Shown: piece by piece, positions 6,953 to 14,485 of the stretch
How positions within the stretch are numbered: position 1 is the first letter of the stretch
Layout: every line of letters starts with the position of its first letter
Assembly: GCA_050486545.1 (NCBI GenBank)
Contig: JBJHDM010000069.1
Location: 1-15,283 of the forward strand
From: DAOMNN01 sp050486545
GTDB lineage: Bacteria; Pseudomonadota; Gammaproteobacteria; Burkholderiales; Rhodocyclaceae
Reading direction: 5' to 3'
DNA: 15,283 bases
Notes under the pieces: model-generated
What the model was told of the DNA's origin: nothing
What the model saw: the letters and a program-made list of their open reading frames with translations, nothing else
Database searches by the model: none
Translations under genes and position numbers: made by a program

Positions 6953-8098
6953 ATGAGACATTCACGCTTGACTGGCCTCGCCATCGCCGCTGGCCTGGTG
7001 CTTCTGACCGGCTGTTCGTCGCTGAATCCGTTTGCCTCGTCCGGGCCCAAGCCGGCCGAGCTCACGGCATTCCAGCCTTCCGCCGAATTGCGCCCCCTCT
7101 GGCAGACGCGCGTGGGTTCGTCGGGAGGCTTCGATTTTCGGCCGGCCGTCGTCGGTGACGACGTCTATGCAGCCGCGAACGACGGTTCGGTGATCAGGAT
7201 TCGCGAAGGGAGCGTCGCGTGGCGCTCCGGGGTCGGTCAGCGCCTGTCGGCAGGGGTCGGAAGCGATGGCCGCCTGGCCGTGGTCGTGACGACCGCGGGC
7301 GAGGTCGTCGCACTCGATGCCGGCAGCGGAGCGGAACGCTGGCGTCACGAGGCGAGAATGGAAGTGCTCGCGCCGCCGGCCGTCGTGGGTTCGACGGTGG
7401 TCGTACGTGCCTCCGACGGGACCTTGATCGGTTTGGCCGCGAGCGATGGTGCGCGCCGGTGGGAGTACCGGCGACCGGTGCCGACGCTGACCCTGCGCAG
7501 ATCGTTCGCGATGACCGTCGAGGAACCCGTTGCGATCGTCGGCTATCCGGGCGGCAAACTCGTCGCAATCCATGCGGAGAATGGCGGGGTCCTGTGGGAA
7601 CTCACCGTCGCGACCCCGCGCGGCGTGACCGAACTCGAGCGGATCACGGACGTCGTCGGAACCCCGGTGCTGTGGCGCCAGGAGATCTGCGCCGTCACGT
7701 ACCAGGGGCGCGCAGGGTGCTTCGACCTCACCAACGGAAACGCCCTGTGGTCGCGCGAGTTCTCCAGCAGCGTCGGGATGGATCGGGATACGCGCTTTGC
7801 CTTCATCACCGATGCGTCGGATGCCGTTCACGGGCTCGATGCCTTCAGCGGGGCGCCCGTCTGGAAACAGGACTCGATGGCGCGGCGCAATGTCTCGCGT
7901 CCGCTCGTCGCCGGCGATTTCGTCGTGGTGGGCGATCTCGATGGCTACGTGCATCTGCTCGAGCGCGAAAGCGGCCGCTTTGCCGCCCGTACCCGCGCGG
8001 ACAGCAGTGCGATCGTCGCCGATCCCCAGTCGCTCGGCGGCCAGCGTTTCGTGGTCCAGACGCGCGATGGTGGCGTGCATGCGTTCGAAGCGCGTTGA
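6953..8098 (+). CDS. bamB: Outer membrane protein assembly factor BamB (lipoprotein, beta-propeller)
   Basis: BamB is a lipoprotein subunit of the BAM complex, which folds beta-barrel proteins into the outer membrane. The signal peptide ends in a clear lipobox LLTGC with C21 as the lipidated residue, followed by S22, which does not signal inner-membrane retention. The mature protein shows repeated PQQ-propeller blades: LWQTRVGSSGG, GEVVALDAGSGAERWRHEA, GTLIGLAASDGARRWEYRR, GKLVAIHAENGGVLWELTV, GNALWSREFS, DAFSGAPVWKQDS and GYVHLLERESGRF. The length of 381 fits BamB. It starts three bases after the yfgM stop, with GGAG at 6940-6943. The yfgM-bamB-der order is conserved in many Proteobacteria and supports the name. 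Confidence 0.96.
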   Translation: MRHSRLTGLAIAAGLVLLTGCSSLNPFASSGPKPAELTAFQPSAELRPLWQTRVGSSGGFDFRPAVVGDDVYAAANDGSVIRIREGSVAWRSGVGQRLSAGVGSDGRLAVVVTTAGEVVALDAGSGAERWRHEARMEVLAPPAVVGSTVVVRASDGTLIGLAASDGARRWEYRRPVPTLTLRRSFAMTVEEPVAIVGYPGGKLVAIHAENGGVLWELTVATPRGVTELERITDVVGTPVLWRQEICAVTYQGRAGCFDLTNGNALWSREFSSSVGMDRDTRFAFITDASDAVHGLDAFSGAPVWKQDSMARRNVSRPLVAGDFVVVGDLDGYVHLLERESGRFAARTRADSSAIVADPQSLGGQRFVVQTRDGGVHAFEAR

Positions 8099-8113
8099 GG
8101 CGGAATCCAGCGA

Positions 8114-9445
8114 GTGAAACCTACGATCGTTCTGGTCGGACGCCCGAATGTCGGCAAGTCCACCTTGTTCAACCGCCTCACCCGTTCACGGGATGCCCTG
8201 GTTGCGGATCAGCCGGGGCTGACCCGTGATCGCCACTACGGCATCGGACGGGTCGGCGAGCGCGAGTACATCGTCGTCGATACCGCAGGGTTCGACCCGG
8301 TGGCCAAGAGCGGCATCATGCACGAAATGGCCCAGCAGGCCGAGCAGGCGATCGCCGAGGCCGATGCGCTGCTGTTCATCGTCGATGGCCGTGCCGGGCT
8401 GACGCCGCACGACGAGCAGATCGCCGCGCGGCTGCGCCGCGCGGGGCGCACGGTGCATCTGGTGGTCAACAAGTCCGAGGGGATGAACCGCGGGCTGGTC
8501 GCCGCCGATTTCCATGCACTGGGGCTCGGGGATCCGTTGCCCGTGTCCGCCGCCCATGGCGACGGCGTGAATCAGCTCGTCGAGATCGTGCTCGCACCCT
8601 TCGGCATGGACGATGAGCCCGATGAGGTCGAGGCCAAGGCGCCGCGCATCGCCGTCGTCGGACGTCCGAACGTCGGAAAATCGACGCTGGTCAATGCCTT
8701 GCTCGGCGAGGAGCGGGTCATCGCCTTCGATCTGCCCGGGACCACCCGGGATGCGATTTCGATCCCGTTCGAACGCAATGGGCGTCGCTATACGCTCATC
8801 GATACCGCAGGCCTGCGTCGGCGCGGGAAGGTCTTCGAGGCCGTCGAGAAGTTCTCCGTCATCAAGACCCTGCAGGCGGTGGAGAGCGCCAACGTCGTGG
8901 TGCTGGTGCTCGATGCCGCACAGGACATCTCCGACCAGGACGCTCACATCGCCGGGTTCGTGCTCGATGCGGGGCGTGCGTTGGTGGTGTGCGTCAACAA
9001 GTGGGACGCCATCGACGACTACCGGCGCGAGCGCATCAAGGCGGATATTTCGCGCAAACTGGGATTCCTTTCGTTTGCGCGCTTTCACTATGTCTCGGCG
9101 CTCAAGGGCCGAGGGGTCGGGACGGTGCTCAAGTCGGTCGACGCGGCCTTCGCTGCAGCCACCAGCAACCTCTCCACCCCCCGTCTTACCCGGACGCTGC
9201 AGGCAGCCGTAGCCAAGCAGGCGCCGCCCCGTCATGGGGTGTTCCGGCCGAAATTGCGCTATGCTCACCAAGGAGGGTCGAATCCGCCTGTCGTGGTGAT
9301 CCACGGTACGGCGCTCGATCATGTTCCGGCATCCTATGTGCGCTTTCTCGAACGGACCTTCATGGAGGCATTCCGATTGCAAGGTACCCCGCTGCGAGTG
9401 CAGTTCCGGACGGCGCACAACCCCTACGCATCCAGGGACCGATAA
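8114..9445 (+). CDS. der: Ribosome assembly GTPase Der (EngA)
   Basis: Der is an essential GTPase with two consecutive G domains and a C-terminal KH-like domain that acts in maturation of the 50S subunit. P-loops GRPNVGKST appear at residues 9-17 and again at 183-191. G3 motifs are DTAGF and DTAGLRRRGK, and G4 motifs are NKSE (119-122) and NKWD (295-298). The first G4 has Glu where the consensus has Asp; I recall similar NKxE motifs in betaproteobacterial Der, so this is probably lineage-typical. The KH-like domain covers about 350-443 (FRPKLRYAHQGGSNPPVVVIHG). GTG at 8114 is the start because it places the first P-loop at the usual distance; GAGGCGG overlaps the end of bamB. The length of 443 is normal. 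Confidence 0.97.
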   Translation: MKPTIVLVGRPNVGKSTLFNRLTRSRDALVADQPGLTRDRHYGIGRVGEREYIVVDTAGFDPVAKSGIMHEMAQQAEQAIAEADALLFIVDGRAGLTPHDEQIAARLRRAGRTVHLVVNKSEGMNRGLVAADFHALGLGDPLPVSAAHGDGVNQLVEIVLAPFGMDDEPDEVEAKAPRIAVVGRPNVGKSTLVNALLGEERVIAFDLPGTTRDAISIPFERNGRRYTLIDTAGLRRRGKVFEAVEKFSVIKTLQAVESANVVVLVLDAAQDISDQDAHIAGFVLDAGRALVVCVNKWDAIDDYRRERIKADISRKLGFLSFARFHYVSALKGRGVGTVLKSVDAAFAAATSNLSTPRLTRTLQAAVAKQAPPRHGVFRPKLRYAHQGGSNPPVVVIHGTALDHVPASYVRFLERTFMEAFRLQGTPLRVQFRTAHNPYASRDR

Positions 9446-9461
9446 CCACACCAGGGATTTG

Positions 9462-9488
9462 CATGGCTGCATGTGGCGGTGCAGCATG
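9462..9488 (+). other. Hairpin in the der-hfq intergenic region
   Basis: GCTGCA (9466-9471) pairs with TGCAGC (9480-9485) around the loop TGTGGCGG. The stem extends with CAT (9462-9464) to ATG (9486-9488) if G9465 is bulged out, giving nine base pairs. No T-run follows, so intrinsic termination is unlikely. It sits 44 bases before the hfq start codon in the second largest gap of the window. It could be part of the hfq leader, an RNA processing site or an operator for a protein, but nothing in the sequence decides between these. Confidence 0.35.
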
Positions 9489-9532
9489 AGATCCTGTACA
9501 TTTCGAAGAACAGAAAACTCAGAGGTCAGAAC

Positions 9533-9775
9533 ATGAGCAATAAAGGGCAACTCCTACAAGACCCGTTCCTGAATACGCTGCGTCGCGAACACATTCCGGT
9601 GTCCATCTATCTTGTCAACGGCATCAAGCTGCAGGGGCAGGTGGAATCCTTCGACCAGTACGTGGTTCTGCTCAAGAACACCGTTACCCAGATGGTCTAC
9701 AAGCATGCAATCTCGACCGTGGTTCCTGCACGCCCGGTGAATATCCAGCAGCAGGACGCAGGGGATTCCAACTGA
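9533..9775 (+). CDS. hfq: RNA chaperone Hfq
   Basis: Hfq is a hexameric Sm-like protein that pairs small RNAs with target mRNAs. The 80-residue protein carries the canonical core: KGQLLQDPFLNTLRREHIPV, YLVNGIKLQGQVESFDQY and VYKHAIST, with Sm2 residues Y56, K57 and H58. Rim residues are R17, R18 and H20 (E. coli has R16, R17 and R19), so one rim arginine is a histidine, a mild difference. The C-terminal tail after residue 70 is short. ATG at 9533 is preferred over an in-frame GTG at 9473 because it gives the family N-terminus and has AGAGGT just upstream. It is followed by hflX, the classic hfq-hflX-hflK-hflC order. The 87-bp upstream gap may hold its own promoter, but no clear -35/-10 pair is visible. 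Confidence 0.98.
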   Translation: MSNKGQLLQDPFLNTLRREHIPVSIYLVNGIKLQGQVESFDQYVVLLKNTVTQMVYKHAISTVVPARPVNIQQQDAGDSN

Positions 9776-9802
9776 TCGGGGGGAAGCACGGAATCCCGTT
9801 CG

Positions 9803-10939
9803 ATGTTTGAACGTCCGGCCTCCGGCGAGAAGGCGGTCCTGGTTCAGGTCGATCTGGGTCAGGGAATGCTGGAGGAGCGCATCGGCGAGCTTCGGCTGCT
9901 GACCCTCAGCGCCGGCGCAAGCGTCGAGGCGGTGGTGACCGGACGGCGCGCCCGACCCGATCCCGCACTCTTCGTAGGGCGCGGCAAGGCGGAGGAGATC
10001 GCCGAGGTCTTGCGCGTATCCGGCGCGAACCTCGTGATCTTCAATCATGCGCTGACGCCGGGCCAGCAGCGGAACCTGGAGCGAACACTCCAGTGCCGCG
10101 TCATCGACCGGACTGCGCTGATCCTCGATATCTTCGCCCTGCGCGCACGTAGCCACGAAGGGAAGCTTCAGGTCGAGCTGGCGCAGCTGGAGCACTTGTC
10201 GACGCGCCTGGTTCGCGGCTGGACCCACCTGGAGCGCCAGAAAGGCGGGATCGGTCTGCGCGGACCGGGCGAAACCCAGCTCGAAACCGACCGAAGGCTG
10301 CTCGGACTTCGCGTAAGGGCGCTCAAGGGCCGCCTTGCGAAGCTCGAAAAGCAACGGCGAACGAGGCGGCGCGGCCGGGAGCGCCGGGAGGTTCTTTCGG
10401 TGTCGCTGGTCGGATACACCAACGCGGGCAAGTCCACCCTGTTCAACGCACTGACAAAGTCCGGGGCGTACTCGGCGGACCAGCTTTTCGCGACGCTGGA
10501 CACGACCTCGCGCCGCCTGTATGTGGGAGAGGCGGGGAACGTTGTGCTGTCCGATACGGTCGGATTCATTCGGGACCTTCCCCACGCGCTGGTGGCCGCG
10601 TTTCATGCGACGCTGGAGGAAACCGCCCGCGCCGATCTGCTCGTCCATGTGGTGGATTCGGCCAGCGAGGACCGGGAGTCCCAGATCGATGCGGTCAACG
10701 AGGTGCTCGAGGAGATCGGGGCCGGCGAGATCCGGCAGATCATGGTCTTCAACAAGATCGACCTGACCGGCGCGCCCGCGGCGGTCAATCGGGACGATTG
10801 TGGTAAGATCAGCGGCGTTTTTTTGAGCGCCGAGACGGGGGACGGCGTGTCCCTGCTGCGTGAGGCGCTGGGCGAAGTCGCGCAGGAATCGGCGACCGAA
10901 GCCCATCCTCCGACAGCTTTCTCGGCGGCAGGAAGTTGA
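9803..10939 (+). CDS. hflX: Ribosome-associated GTPase HflX
   Basis: HflX binds the 50S subunit and can split stalled 70S ribosomes, for example after heat stress. The N-terminal HflX domain (about 1-190) has the signature segments GRGKAEEI, NHALTPGQQRNLE and GGIGLRGPGETQLETDRR, followed by a basic coiled-coil linker (KGRLAKLEKQRRTRRRGRE). The G domain has G1 GYTNAGKST (204-212), G3 DTVGF (251-255), G4 NKID (317-320) and G5-like SAETGDG. The length of 378 is typical. The start ATG at 9803 follows the hfq stop by 27 bases; a very G-rich GGGGGGAAG lies about 17 bases upstream and CGGAA nearer, so the exact ribosome binding site is uncertain. The gene contains a seven-T run at 10818-10824. Confidence 0.96.
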   Translation: MFERPASGEKAVLVQVDLGQGMLEERIGELRLLTLSAGASVEAVVTGRRARPDPALFVGRGKAEEIAEVLRVSGANLVIFNHALTPGQQRNLERTLQCRVIDRTALILDIFALRARSHEGKLQVELAQLEHLSTRLVRGWTHLERQKGGIGLRGPGETQLETDRRLLGLRVRALKGRLAKLEKQRRTRRRGRERREVLSVSLVGYTNAGKSTLFNALTKSGAYSADQLFATLDTTSRRLYVGEAGNVVLSDTVGFIRDLPHALVAAFHATLEETARADLLVHVVDSASEDRESQIDAVNEVLEEIGAGEIRQIMVFNKIDLTGAPAAVNRDDCGKISGVFLSAETGDGVSLLREALGEVAQESATEAHPPTAFSAAGS

Positions 10940-10969
10940 ACGGTTCCAAACGTAAATACAGGTTTGCCA

Positions 10970-12235
10970 ATGTCACTGAATGATCCTCGCTGGGGTAACC
11001 AGGGGAACGATGACGACAAGCGCGGCGACAAGGGTCGCGGCGACAATCAGGGACCTCCCGATCTCGAGGACGTCTGGCGCGATTTCAACCAGCGGCTGTC
11101 GGGTATTTTCGGGGGCAAGCGCGGTGAAGGCCGTACCAATGGCGGCGGCAACGGCGGTGGCGGAGGTGGTGGCGGCCCGCAGTTGCCCGAGTTCAACGTG
11201 CGTCAGCTCGGTGGCGGGATCGGTGCGCTCATCGCGCTGCTGCTTGTCGTCTGGCTCGCCAGCGGCTTCTATACCGTCGATGCGAACGAGCGTGGGGTCG
11301 TGCTGCGATTCGGGAAACTGGTCGAGACGACCGAGCCGGGTTTGCGCTGGCGGCTTCCTTTTCCGATCGAGACGCACGAGATCGTCGACCTTTCCGGGGT
11401 ACGGACGGTCGAGGTCGGCTACCGTGGCGCGGAGCGCAACCGGGTGCTGCGCGAAGCGCTGATGCTGACCGACGACGCGAACATCATCAACATCCAGTTC
11501 GCGGTGCAGTACATCCTCAAGAGCCCGGAAGATTACCTGTTCAACAACCGCTTCCCGGATGATTCGGTGATGCAGGCCGCTGAAACCGCGATGCGCGAGA
11601 TCGTCGGCAAGAGCGCGATGGACTTCGTGCTGTACGAAGGGCGCGAAGACATCGCGGCGACGGCGCATGAACTGATGCAGACGATTCTCGACCGCTACCA
11701 GACCGGAATCCTGATCAGTCGCGTGATGATGCAGAATGCGCAACCGCCCGAGCAGGTCCAGGCGGCGTTCGACGACGCGGTGAAAGCCGGTCAGGACCGC
11801 GAGCGTCTGCGCAACGAGGGCGAGGCCTACCGCAACGACGTCGTGCCGCGCGCACGCGGGACGGCGGCACGCTTTCTCGAAGAGGCCAACGCCTACCGCG
11901 AGCGCGTGATCGCGAACGCCGAGGGTGAGGCGTCGCGCTTCGCGCAGGTCTACGAGGAGTTCAGTCGTGCGCCGGAAGTCACGCGCGAGCGTCTGTACCT
12001 CGAGACGATGCAGGAGGTTCTGTCGAACACGAGCAAGGTCATGATCGATGCCGACAGCGGCGGCAATCTGTTGCTGATGCCGCTCGATCGCTTGCTGCAC
12101 GGCGGTGCGGCGGCACCGCCTGCGGAATCGAAAACGCAACCGACCTCGACGCCGGGGCCGACACGTTCGACCGAGCCGCTGTTCGACCCGCGCGATCGTG
12201 AGATGATGCGCAGCCGCGATCTGGGAGGCCGCTGA
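10970..12235 (+). CDS. hflK: FtsH protease modulator HflK (SPFH/band 7)
   Basis: HflK forms a large membrane complex with HflC around the FtsH protease and limits its access to membrane substrates. The 421-residue protein begins MSLNDPRWGNQG, has a charged and glycine-rich N-terminal region (including an uninterrupted run of Gly near residue 65-70), a membrane span at about 82-101 (GIGALIALLLVVWLASGFY), then the SPFH domain (VDANERGVVLRFGKLVET through the long alpha-helical segment ending near FAQVYEEF). The ATG at 10970 gives the family N-terminus; an in-frame TTG two codons earlier is less likely. AGG at 10960-10962 serves as a weak ribosome binding site. It lies 30 bases after hflX and one base before hflC. 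Confidence 0.96.
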   Translation: MSLNDPRWGNQGNDDDKRGDKGRGDNQGPPDLEDVWRDFNQRLSGIFGGKRGEGRTNGGGNGGGGGGGGPQLPEFNVRQLGGGIGALIALLLVVWLASGFYTVDANERGVVLRFGKLVETTEPGLRWRLPFPIETHEIVDLSGVRTVEVGYRGAERNRVLREALMLTDDANIINIQFAVQYILKSPEDYLFNNRFPDDSVMQAAETAMREIVGKSAMDFVLYEGREDIAATAHELMQTILDRYQTGILISRVMMQNAQPPEQVQAAFDDAVKAGQDRERLRNEGEAYRNDVVPRARGTAARFLEEANAYRERVIANAEGEASRFAQVYEEFSRAPEVTRERLYLETMQEVLSNTSKVMIDADSGGNLLLMPLDRLLHGGAAAPPAESKTQPTSTPGPTRSTEPLFDPRDREMMRSRDLGGR

Positions 12236-12236
12236 G

Positions 12237-13118
12237 ATGAATAACCGATTCCATATCTTTGCCGGCGTTCTGCTGCTCGGTGGCTTTCTCGCCTCGGCGA
12301 TGCTGTTCACCGTCGACCAACGCCAGTTTGCGATCGTGTTCCAGCTCGGCGAGGTGAAGGAAGTCATCCGTGACCCGGGACTGAACGTCAAGTTCCCGTT
12401 GATCCAGAACGTCCGCTATTTCGACAAACGCATCCTGACCATCGACACGCCCGAGCCGGAGCGTTTCATTACGGCCGAGAAGCAGAACGTGCTGGTCGAC
12501 CATTTCGTGAAATGGCGCATCATCGATCCGCGGCTGTACTACGAGTCCGTGGCTGGAGACGAGGTGCGTGCGCGGACCCGCCTGCTGCAGACCGTCAATT
12601 CCGGCCTGCGCGAGGAGTTCGGCCGGCGCACGGTCCCTGAGGTGGTTTCCGGCGAGCGTGACCGGATCATGGAAAACATGCGCATTAGGGCCGATACCGA
12701 TGCCCGCCAGATCGGCGTACAGATTGTCGATGTGCGACTGAAGCGGGTGGATCTCCCCACCGAAGTGTCCGAGTCGGTCTATCGCCGGATGGAAGCCGAG
12801 CGACTGCGCGTTGCCAACGAACTGCGTTCTGAAGGGGCTGCGATCGCCGAGCAGATCCGAGCCGACGCGGACCGTCAGCGCGAAGTGATCATCGCCAACG
12901 CCTATCGTGAAGCGCAGATGATCATGGGTGAAGGTGACGCGACTGCGACCGCGACGTATGCGAGGGCGTTCGAACGCAATCCGGAGTTCTACTCGTTCTA
13001 CCGGAGCCTCGAAGCCTATCGAAGCAGTTTTTCGAGCAAGAACGACGTGATGGTCGTCGACCCGAGTTCCGAGTTCTTCAAGTTCATGAAGAGCCCGGTC
13101 GGAGCGAACCGAAACTGA
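12237..13118 (+). CDS. hflC: FtsH protease modulator HflC (SPFH/band 7)
   Basis: HflC is the partner of HflK in the complex that surrounds FtsH. It has a single N-terminal membrane anchor (about residues 7-25, IFAGVLLLGGFLASAMLF), followed immediately by the SPFH domain (TVDQRQFAIVFQLGEVKEVI, PGLNVKFPLIQNVRYFDKR) and the long helix typical of the family (RVANELRSEGAAIAEQIRAD). The length of 293 is normal. The start codon follows the hflK stop by one base and is preceded by a strong GGGAGG at 12223-12228, so it should be made efficiently alongside HflK. HflK versus HflC is decided by order and by the lack of the glycine-rich N-terminus here. Confidence 0.97.
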   Translation: MNNRFHIFAGVLLLGGFLASAMLFTVDQRQFAIVFQLGEVKEVIRDPGLNVKFPLIQNVRYFDKRILTIDTPEPERFITAEKQNVLVDHFVKWRIIDPRLYYESVAGDEVRARTRLLQTVNSGLREEFGRRTVPEVVSGERDRIMENMRIRADTDARQIGVQIVDVRLKRVDLPTEVSESVYRRMEAERLRVANELRSEGAAIAEQIRADADRQREVIIANAYREAQMIMGEGDATATATYARAFERNPEFYSFYRSLEAYRSSFSSKNDVMVVDPSSEFFKFMKSPVGANRN

Positions 13119-13122
13119 GTCG

Positions 13123-13308
13123 ATGGCGACCTCCCTGCTGATGGCCTTCGCGCTGATGCTCGTGATCGAAGGCATCCTGCCCTTTGCCGCGCCAGCCCGC
13201 TGGCGCGAGGCTTTTTTGCAGCTTGCCCGTCTCGCCGACGGCCAGATCCGGTTCATCGGTCTGGCTTCGATGCTGGCGGGGCTCGCGCTGTTCCTCCTGG
13301 CTCTCTAG
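13123..13308 (+). CDS. Small inner-membrane protein, DUF2065 (YjeT) family
   Basis: This 61-residue protein has two hydrophobic segments, about residues 4-24 (SLLMAFALMLVIEGILPFAA) and 43-61 (FIGLASMLAGLALFLLAL), separated by a short basic and polar loop (RWREAFLQLARLADGQ). The size, the MLVIEGILPF motif and the position right after hflC match the DUF2065/YjeT family, whose function is not known to me. It starts four bases after the hflC stop and ends ten bases before hisZ, so it is almost certainly co-transcribed with hflKC. A role linked to the FtsH-HflKC complex is a reasonable guess from position only. Confidence 0.88.
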   Translation: MATSLLMAFALMLVIEGILPFAAPARWREAFLQLARLADGQIRFIGLASMLAGLALFLLAL

Positions 13309-13318
13309 GTTCGACGAC

Positions 13319-14485
13319 ATGCATTGGGTACTTCCGGATCACATCAGGGATGCGCTTCCGCGCGAAGCCGAGCAGATCGAGGGGCTGCGACGAAGAATCC
13401 TGGATACCTTCCGGGCGCACGGCTATCAGCTCGTCCTGCCGCCGATGCTCGAGTACCTCGATTCGTTGACGACCGCCGCGGGGCAGGACCTCAAACTGCG
13501 CACCTTCAAGCTGGTCGATCAGCTCTCGGGCAGGACGATGGGCGTGCGTGCAGACATGACCCCGCAGGTCGCACGCATCGATGCCCACCTGCTCAATCGC
13601 AGCGGGGTGTCGAGGCTGTGCTATTGCGGCAGCGTGCTCCATACCCTGCCGTCCTCGCTCACGGCAACGCGCGAGCCCCTGCAGATCGGGGCTGAACTCT
13701 ACGGACACGGTGGACTCGAGGCCGACATCGAGATCGTGCGCCTGTTGGCCGAAGTGATGAAGACGGCTTCCATTCCCGCCGAACGCATCGACCTCGGACA
13801 CGTCGGTCTGTTCCGCGTGCTCGCGGGGCGTGCCGGGATGGTGCCCGAACGCGAGGAGGAGTTGTTCGACCTGCTCCAGTCCAAGGACATTCCGGACCTG
13901 CACCAGCTGCTGGCGGATGTGCCGGAAGCGCAACGCGCCGCGCTGCTTGCGTTGCCGGAGCTGTACGGAGGGGACGAAGTGCTGGACGAAGCGGCCCGGC
14001 GCCTACCGGATCTCCCCGAGGTGCGAGCGGCCCTGGACGATCTGCGGCGTCTTTCCGATCGGCTCGGCAGCCTCCCGGTCAGTTTCGATCTGTCCGACCT
14101 GCGCGGTTACCACTATCACAGCGGTGTGGTCTTTGCAGCCTACGCAGGCGGCTCTCCGGCGGCACTCGCCCTTGGCGGGCGCTACGATTCGGTCGGCGCG
14201 GCATTCGGGCGCGGCAGACCGGCCACCGGTTTCAGCCTCGACTTGCGCGAACTGGCGGTACGCCTGGGAAGTCCTCCGCCGGCGGGGGGCATCCTTGCCC
14301 CGGACTGTGCGGATGCAGAATTGGACCTGGAGATCGCGGCATTGCGCGAACGGGGCGAAGTGGTCATGACGGCGTTGCCGGGCCACGAGGGAACTTGGAA
14401 CGAAGCCGGATGCAACCGGCAACTGATCAGGCGTGACGGCAGGTGGACGGTCGAGGCGCTTCAGGGAGAGGAAAACCATGGCTAG
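13319..14485 (+). CDS. hisZ: ATP phosphoribosyltransferase regulatory subunit HisZ
   Basis: HisZ is a paralogue of the histidyl-tRNA synthetase catalytic core that has lost aminoacylation. It assembles with short-form HisG, which catalyses the first step of histidine synthesis, and is needed for its activity and histidine feedback control. Class II features remain: RRRILDTFRAHGYQLVLPPMLEYLDSL, MGVRADMTPQVARIDAH and GGRYDSVGAAFGRGRPATGFSLDLREL. The HisRS signature LVRGLDYY is replaced by DLRGYHYHSG (D260-G268), and there is no anticodon-binding domain. The length of 388 fits HisZ. ATG at 13319 gives the expected N-terminus; an upstream in-frame start at 13184 lies inside the DUF2065 gene. It implies a short-form hisG elsewhere in the genome. 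The stop overlaps purA by 8 bp. Confidence 0.96.
   Translation: MHWVLPDHIRDALPREAEQIEGLRRRILDTFRAHGYQLVLPPMLEYLDSLTTAAGQDLKLRTFKLVDQLSGRTMGVRADMTPQVARIDAHLLNRSGVSRLCYCGSVLHTLPSSLTATREPLQIGAELYGHGGLEADIEIVRLLAEVMKTASIPAERIDLGHVGLFRVLAGRAGMVPEREEELFDLLQSKDIPDLHQLLADVPEAQRAALLALPELYGGDEVLDEAARRLPDLPEVRAALDDLRRLSDRLGSLPVSFDLSDLRGYHYHSGVVFAAYAGGSPAALALGGRYDSVGAAFGRGRPATGFSLDLRELAVRLGSPPPAGGILAPDCADAELDLEIAALRERGEVVMTALPGHEGTWNEAGCNRQLIRRDGRWTVEALQGEENHG

Noticed and set aside
9473..9532. Upstream GTG start extending Hfq by 20 residues
   Set aside because: The extra residues are not part of any Hfq I know, and the segment overlaps the intergenic hairpin. ATG 9533 has AGAGGT upstream.
10946..10967. 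Small inverted repeat (CAAAC/GTTTG) just before the hflK start
   Set aside because: Five base pairs with a ten-base loop is too weak and too AT-rich to support a regulatory call.
11131..11180. G-rich repeat-like tract in hflK
   Set aside because: It simply encodes the glycine-rich N-terminal region common in HflK and is not an independent DNA repeat.
9554..12391. Long reverse-strand frames over hflX and hflK (450 and 472 codons)
   Set aside because: They are antisense to clear GTPase and SPFH genes, have shadow-type composition and show no family motifs.
13184..13318. Longer hisZ starting inside the DUF2065 gene
   Set aside because: The extension is arginine- and serine-rich out-of-frame sequence of the small membrane protein. 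MHWVLPDHIRDALP at 13319 is a typical HisZ N-terminus.
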